The translations under genes and the position numbers were made by a program. 64,000 bases of DNA from Micromonospora kangleipakensis. Its GTDB lineage: Bacteria; Actinomycetota; Actinomycetes; Mycobacteriales; Micromonosporaceae. The notes beneath the pieces are model-generated. The model worked only from the letters and a program-made list of their open reading frames with translations, did not search any database and was not told the DNA's origin. Position 1 is the first letter of the stretch. Every line of letters starts with the position of its first letter. The DNA is taken from the NCBI RefSeq assembly GCF_004217615.1, contig NZ_SHLD01000001.1, forward strand, positions 5,828,001 to 5,892,000, given 5' to 3'. Shown here in pieces: positions 60,380-64,000 of this stretch.

Positions 60380-60811
60380 CTAGTCGACGGCGGTCAGCGC
60401 CGCCTCGAGCCGGCGCCAGACGTGGCTGCGCCAGCCGCCGTCGAGCAGGGTGAAAGTGCGGCGCTGCACCGGGTCGTCCGGGTCGAAGCCGGCGTGCTCG
60501 AGGAAGAGTCGGGTGCCCCGCCCCTCGGGGGCGAGGGTCCAGGTGACCACGGTGTCCAGCCGGCCGCCGCGCCAGGCCCAGCTCAGCCGGCGCGGCGGGT
60601 CGAGCTCCAGCACCTCGCAGTGCACCACCCCGTCGAAGCCCTGGCCGGGCCGCGGCTCGGTGCGGAAGGTGAAGCGGTGACCCGGTACGGGGCGGAAGTC
60701 GTTCGGCATCAGCCAGCGGGACAACAGATCAGAATCGGTCAGGGCTCGCCAGACCTTGGCCGGCGAGTGGGCCAGGAACTGATCCACGGCGATGGTCGCC
60801 CGGTCAGTCAT
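60380..60811 (-). CDS. AHSA1/SRPBCC-family protein
   Basis: A 143-residue protein with the START-like SRPBCC fold: LAHSPAKVWRALTDSDLLSRW near residues 13-33, HRFTFRTEPRPG, then PRRLSWAWRGGRLDTVVTWT and LEHAGFDPDDP near residue 105. This is the AHSA1 group (Aha1 C-terminal-like). It is the last gene of a three-gene operon: VOC, ArsR, AHSA1. Such ArsR-AHSA1 pairs are common, and their role is probably in stress or small-molecule handling. It overlaps the ArsR stop by a few bases. Confidence 0.87.
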   Translation of the reverse strand: MTDRATIAVDQFLAHSPAKVWRALTDSDLLSRWLMPNDFRPVPGHRFTFRTEPRPGQGFDGVVHCEVLELDPPRRLSWAWRGGRLDTVVTWTLAPEGRGTRLFLEHAGFDPDDPVQRRTFTLLDGGWRSHVWRRLEAALTAVD

Positions 60812-61124
60812 CGGGCAGCCCGTCCAGCACGTCGCGCAGGTCGGCGAGGCGGGCGCGCCAGAACCGCTCGTACGGGCCGAGCCAGTCGGCGACCTCCCGC
60901 AACGGCTCGGGGCGCAGCGAGTAGAACCGTTGCCGGCCGAGCGGCTGCTCCACCACCAGCCCGGCGTCCTTGAGCACCTTCAGGTGCTCGGAGAGGCTGG
61001 GGCGGCGCATGTCGAAGTGGTCGGCGAGCCGCTGCACCGGCTGCTCGCCCCGCTCCAGCAGCAGCCGGAGCAGCTCCCGCCGGGTGGGGTTGGCCAGCGC
61101 GGCGAAGACGTCCCCCTCAGACAC
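60804..61124 (-). CDS. ArsR-family transcriptional regulator
   Basis: A 106-residue winged-helix repressor: VFAALANPTRRELLRLLLER near residue 6, then QRLADHFDMRRPSLSEHLKV near residue 31 and VVEQPLGRQRFYSLRPEPLR near residue 57. No Cys-rich metal site is seen, so it may sense something other than metal. The start overlaps the VOC stop, and its stop overlaps the AHSA1 start. A clear inverted repeat lies in front of the operon and is its likely binding site. Confidence 0.88.
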   Translation of the reverse strand: MSEGDVFAALANPTRRELLRLLLERGEQPVQRLADHFDMRRPSLSEHLKVLKDAGLVVEQPLGRQRFYSLRPEPLREVADWLGPYERFWRARLADLRDVLDGLPDD

Positions 61125-61491
61125 GGGTGGCCTGGAGCACGATGCCGTTGCCGTCGGGGTCGTCGAAGGTGACGTACCGGCCCCAGGGCGCGGTCTGGAT
61201 CCCGCCGTCGGCGAAGTCCACGCCCCGGGCGCGCAGCGCGGCCACGTCGCCGTCGAGGTCGTCGGTCTCCAGCACCAGGCCCTTGAGCGAGCCCGGCGGC
61301 ATGGTGGGGAACCAGGTGACCAGCGTCAGCGCGGTCGCCGCCCCCTTCGGCGCGACCTGCACCCACCGGCCGCCGGGGCCCATCGGGTTGTCCCAGATCA
61401 GGTCGAAGCCGAGGGTGTCGACGTAGAAGTCACGGGCCCGGTCCTGGTCGCTCACCGGCACGGAGACCAGCTGCACATGGGTCACTGTCAT
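61117..61491 (-). CDS. VOC-family (glyoxalase/bleomycin-resistance-like) protein
   Basis: A 124-residue VOC protein. VQLVSVPVSDQDRARDFYVD near residue 6, TLGFDLIWDN, and RYVTFDDPDGNGIVLQ near residue 104 are the classic marks of the fold. It is the first gene of the VOC-ArsR-AHSA1 operon, with overlapping stops and starts. It may be part of a small-molecule resistance or detoxification set controlled by ArsR. The ATG at 61491 is chosen because it follows the operator and a short leader. Confidence 0.85.
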   Translation of the reverse strand: MTVTHVQLVSVPVSDQDRARDFYVDTLGFDLIWDNPMGPGGRWVQVAPKGAATALTLVTWFPTMPPGSLKGLVLETDDLDGDVAALRARGVDFADGGIQTAPWGRYVTFDDPDGNGIVLQATRV

Positions 61492-61497
61492 GCCGCC

Positions 61498-61520
61498 ACA
61501 ATAGGTAGGAGATTTCCTAC
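61498..61520 (-). promoter_or_regulatory. ArsR operator overlapping the operon promoter
   Basis: GTAGGA (61505-61510) and TCCTAC (61515-61520) are perfect inverted arms around GATT. On the minus strand a -10-like TATTGT follows at 61498-61503, seven bases before the ATG. The site would block transcription when bound. Confidence 0.6.
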
Positions 61521-61579
61521 GGGTCAAGTCGAGAGAAGGCCGGCCGACGCCGCCGACCGGCCTGCTCCGAGATCCGCGG

Positions 61580-62116
61580 TCAGCTGGTCGGATAGCCCTG
61601 CTGGCCCTGCGGGTGGCCGTACTGCCCCTGCGGCGCCGGGTAGCCGGGCTGCCCCTGCGGCGCCGGGTAGCCGGGCTGCCCCTGCGGCGCCTGGCCGTGC
61701 TGGGCCTGCGGGGCCGCGTCGTACTGGCCCTGCGGGGCCGGGTGGCCGGGCTGCCCCTGCGGCGCGTGGCCGTACGGGCCGGGCTGGCCCTGCGGCGCCG
61801 ACCAACCCTGCGCGGGCTGGCCCGGGTGGCCCTGGGCGGCGAACTGGGGCGCGCCGGCCTCGTCCCTGGCCTCCTTGCGCGCCTTCACGGCCCGGACGAT
61901 CAGCAGGATCGGCAGGATGAAGGCGTAGAAGAAGATCGTGTACCTACTGCCCACGGGAGCGAGGAACATCAGGTAGAAGCCGTAGCAGAAGAAGGCGAGG
62001 CCCACGACGACGTTCAGGATCCGGGAGCCCGTGCCCTGCTCGCGGATTGCGAGACCGGTGACGATCATCGCGATGCCGCCGAGCATCAGCAGGATTTCGT
62101 AGACAAGTTCAAACAT
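61580..62116 (-). CDS. Small membrane protein with a Pro-Gln-Gly repeat tail
   Basis: A 178-residue protein. Three hydrophobic segments (about residues 4-22, 33-52 and 58-76) are followed by a charged VRAVKARKEARDEAG. A tail from about residue 95 is built of PGYPAPQGQ-like units, with two exact 9-residue copies. Such tails occur in actinobacterial membrane proteins and are probably disordered. No enzymatic domain is seen. GGGGATC precedes the ATG at 62116. Confidence 0.7.
   Translation of the reverse strand: MFELVYEILLMLGGIAMIVTGLAIREQGTGSRILNVVVGLAFFCYGFYLMFLAPVGSRYTIFFYAFILPILLIVRAVKARKEARDEAGAPQFAAQGHPGQPAQGWSAPQGQPGPYGHAPQGQPGHPAPQGQYDAAPQAQHGQAPQGQPGYPAPQGQPGYPAPQGQYGHPQGQQGYPTS
61590..61800. 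repeat. Tandem 27-bp coding repeats
   Basis: Two exact 27-bp copies (61622-61648 and 61649-61675) and several diverged ones encode the PGYPAPQGQ tail of the membrane protein. The spacing and content rule out a CRISPR array. Confidence 0.75.
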
Positions 62117-62206
62117 GTGATCCCCGTCAATCCGGTTAATGTGCCGACCCACCATAGAGGAGCACCCGGAGACCCCGCTGCCCCGTTTCCTGTGGCGGGC
62201 GACACC

Positions 62207-63103
62207 TCACTTGAGCTGGCCCGCGGTGAGCCCGGCCTGGATCTGCCGCTGGAACGTCACGTACACCACCAGCACCGGGAGCACGGCGATGGTCAGGCCG
62301 GCGAAGAGCTGTGCGTAGTCGCCGGCGTAGCCCTGGTTGACGGCGAGCGCGTTCAACCCCTGGGCGAGCATCCACTTCGACTCGTCGCCCTGCATCAACA
62401 CCTGCGGCAGCAGGAACTGATTCCAGTGGCTGAGGAAATTGAAGATGGCGACACTGATCAGTCCCGGTCGCGCCATCGGCAGCATCACCCGGAAAAAGAG
62501 CCGGAAGTGACCGCAGCCGTCGATCAGCGCGGCCTCGGCCACCGAGGTCGGCAGGGTCCGGAAGAACGCGGTCAGGAAGAAGACGGTGAACGGCAGCGAG
62601 TACGCCGCGTAGACCAGGATCAGGCCGGTCCAGGTGCCGAAGAGCCCGGCGTTGCGCACCACGAAGAAGAGCGGCACCAGGGCCAGGAAGACCGGGAACA
62701 TCATCCCGCCCACGAACAGGTAGTAGACCACCTGGCGGCCGCGGAACTCGTACCGGGCGAAGACGTACGCGGCGGCCGCGCCGAGCAGCATGGTCAAGGT
62801 CAGCGAGCCGGCCACCACCACCGCGCTGTTCAGGAAGTACTGGCCGATGTGCGCCTTCGTCCAGGCCCGGGCCCAGTTGTCCAGGCGCAGCTCGCCGGGC
62901 AGCCCCCACGGGTCGGCCAGGATCTCGCTGTTGCTCTTGAGCGAGCTCAGGAACATCCAGGCCAGCGGCAGCACGGTCATCGCCGCCCAGAGCAGCAGGA
63001 AGGTGTGCGAGAAGGCGTTCGCCACGCCCAGTTCCCGCCGCAGCGGCCGGTCGGCCGACCGGGGCGGGGCCACCGCCGGCGTCGTCTCTTCCACTGTGGT
63101 CAC
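62207..63103 (-). CDS. Second NgcG-like sugar ABC permease (MalG type)
   Basis: A 298-residue permease closely similar in layout and wording to the NgcG-like protein at 54 kb. KSNSEILADPWGLPGELRLDNW occurs near residue 56, the EAA loop is VAEAALIDGCGHFRLFFRVM near residue 187, and FQRQIQAGLTAGQLK is its end. Its GTG overlaps the stop of the upstream MalF-type gene (GTGA). It belongs to a second amino-sugar or related importer whose binding protein lies beyond the window. The ligand is unknown. Confidence 0.82.
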   Translation of the reverse strand: MTTVEETTPAVAPPRSADRPLRRELGVANAFSHTFLLLWAAMTVLPLAWMFLSSLKSNSEILADPWGLPGELRLDNWARAWTKAHIGQYFLNSAVVVAGSLTLTMLLGAAAAYVFARYEFRGRQVVYYLFVGGMMFPVFLALVPLFFVVRNAGLFGTWTGLILVYAAYSLPFTVFFLTAFFRTLPTSVAEAALIDGCGHFRLFFRVMLPMARPGLISVAIFNFLSHWNQFLLPQVLMQGDESKWMLAQGLNALAVNQGYAGDYAQLFAGLTIAVLPVLVVYVTFQRQIQAGLTAGQLK

Positions 63104-64000
63104 GAGTGCTCGATCCGATCGCGCCGGGCGGCCCGCAGCGCCAGCACCGCCACCGAGAGGGTCAGGAAGAACATCACCACGCCGATCGCCGAGGCGTACC
63201 CGAACTTGGTCTCGCTGCCGAAGGCGGTGTCGTACATCCGGTTGCCGATCACGTCGGAGGAGAAGTTCGGGCCGCCGTTGGTCATCAACTGGACCAGGAT
63301 GAAGCCGTCCAGCGCGGCGATGGCCAGGTAGATCCAGGCCACCTGCACGGTGTCCCAGAGCAGCGGGATGGTGATCTTCCGCAGCATCACCGCCCGGGAC
63401 GCGCCGTCGAGCAGCACCGCCTCGTAGATGTCGCGCGGGATGGCCTGCATGGCCGCCCCGAAGAGCACCACGTAGAAGCCGACGTTGCTCCAGACCATCA
63501 CCGCGAGCACGCACCAGAAGGCGAACCGGGGGTCGCCCAGCCAGGTCGGGGCGGGCAGGCCCAGGGCCCGCAGCGCGCCGTTGAGCAGGCCGCTGTTGGG
63601 GTGGTAGATCTCCTTCCAGAGCAGCGCGATGATCACCACCGAGAGCACCTGCGGGAAGAAGTAGACCAGTCGGTAGACCGAGGTGCCGCGGACCCCGGAG
63701 ACCCCGGCCCGGCCCTTGCGGCCGCCCATGGTGAGCATGGTGGCGAAGAAGAGGCCGAGCGCGATGGTCAGCACCGGCACCAGGGCGAGCAGGATCGCGT
63801 TGTTCTTCAACGCGTTCCAGACGTAACCGTCGTGCAGCAGGGTGCGGAAGTTGGCCAGGCCGACCGGGTCGGCCTGCGCGGAGTACCCCAGCCAGTCGGT
63901 GGTCGAGATCTGAAAGGCCTGGAGGTACGGCGAGAGCACGAAGATGCCGTACAGCACCAGCGGCGGCAGCAGGAAGCTGACGATCAGCGGGTATCTGCCA
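63100..64000 (-). CDS. Second NgcF-like sugar ABC permease, N-terminus off the right edge
   Basis: The frame is open to the window end. It includes LIVSFLLPPLVLYGIFVLSP (first helix), YFFPQVLSVVIIALLWKEIY and the EAA loop IYEAVLLDGASRAVMLRKIT, and ends RDRIEHS. These match the NgcF-like protein at 55 kb. With the MalG-type gene it forms a permease pair, and upstream sequence outside the window should hold the binding protein. Only the very N-terminus is missing. Confidence 0.82.
   Translation of the reverse strand, partial: GRYPLIVSFLLPPLVLYGIFVLSPYLQAFQISTTDWLGYSAQADPVGLANFRTLLHDGYVWNALKNNAILLALVPVLTIALGLFFATMLTMGGRKGRAGVSGVRGTSVYRLVYFFPQVLSVVIIALLWKEIYHPNSGLLNGALRALGLPAPTWLGDPRFAFWCVLAVMVWSNVGFYVVLFGAAMQAIPRDIYEAVLLDGASRAVMLRKITIPLLWDTVQVAWIYLAIAALDGFILVQLMTNGGPNFSSDVIGNRMYDTAFGSETKFGYASAIGVVMFFLTLSVAVLALRAARRDRIEHS

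Noticed and set aside
61590..61800. A CRISPR array
   Set aside because: The repeats are in frame, head to tail without spacers, and encode a Pro-Gln-Gly tail.

Overview
The window is very GC-rich and densely packed, with leaderless or GTG-started genes and short overlapping stop/start codons (ATGA, GTGA). It carries an LpqY/SugABC-type trehalose importer, an NgcEFG-type amino-sugar importer, a conservon-like sensor kinase with a Roadblock protein, and fused trpEG with a Trp-codon leader. Together these point to a filamentous actinomycete, most likely of the Micromonosporaceae. This assignment rests on gene content and composition only; no database search was possible.

Layout. 1-3.4 kb holds housekeeping or hypothetical genes and a decayed GH1 glucosidase. 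3.4-7.9 kb is a sensor-kinase/Roadblock operon interrupted by a tnpB gene. 8-12.3 kb has an FGGY kinase, fused anthranilate synthase behind a leader peptide with two adjacent Trp codons and a hairpin, and WrbA. 12.5-14.9 kb has a HipA-like/DUF3037 pair and a winged-helix protein. 14.9-20.2 kb is a Pao-type three-subunit molybdenum aldehyde oxidoreductase. Its two divergent maturation genes (xdhC-like and mobA-like) both read as frameshifted, while an intact mobA-like paralogue sits at 51.4 kb.

20.2-30.5 kb is a decayed accessory island: tRNA/tmRNA 3'-end scraps, a truncated immunity-like gene, a methionine aminopeptidase with a divergent XRE regulator, a tnpB element bounded by inverted repeats, a complete IS256-family element, two IS3 remnants flanking an NAD-binding epimerase-like gene, an integrase tail and an MscS channel.

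30.5-35 kb is the trehalose-type ABC operon. 35-40 kb holds small conserved genes. 40-49.5 kb has a secreted propeller-like protein, a large MGH1/GH63-like glucosidase, a debranching-enzyme-like protein, a GT4 glycosyltransferase and a Ser/Thr kinase, a set that suggests storage-glucan or trehalose metabolism. 49.6-54 kb has a YdjM-like membrane protein, an amidohydrolase, MobA-like and an actinobacterial PolA-like protein. 54-60.3 kb is an amino-sugar uptake and catabolism block (NgcEFG-like, SIS, RpiR, BadF-type kinase). The window closes with an ArsR/AHSA1/VOC operon, a repeat-tailed membrane protein and a second NgcFG-like permease pair running off the right edge.

How it fits together. 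The two sugar importers and the glucan genes suggest a saprophyte that takes up trehalose and chitin-derived amino sugars and stores glucan. Neither NgcFG-like permease set has an ATPase beside it, so a shared ATPase, possibly the SugC encoded here, is a reasonable inference. The most unusual structures are the tnpB gene joined by 4-nt overlaps into the kinase/Roadblock operon, the second tnpB gene ending inside a terminal inverted repeat, and two 23-bp operators with the same TTGwCCG-N9-CGGwCAA design.
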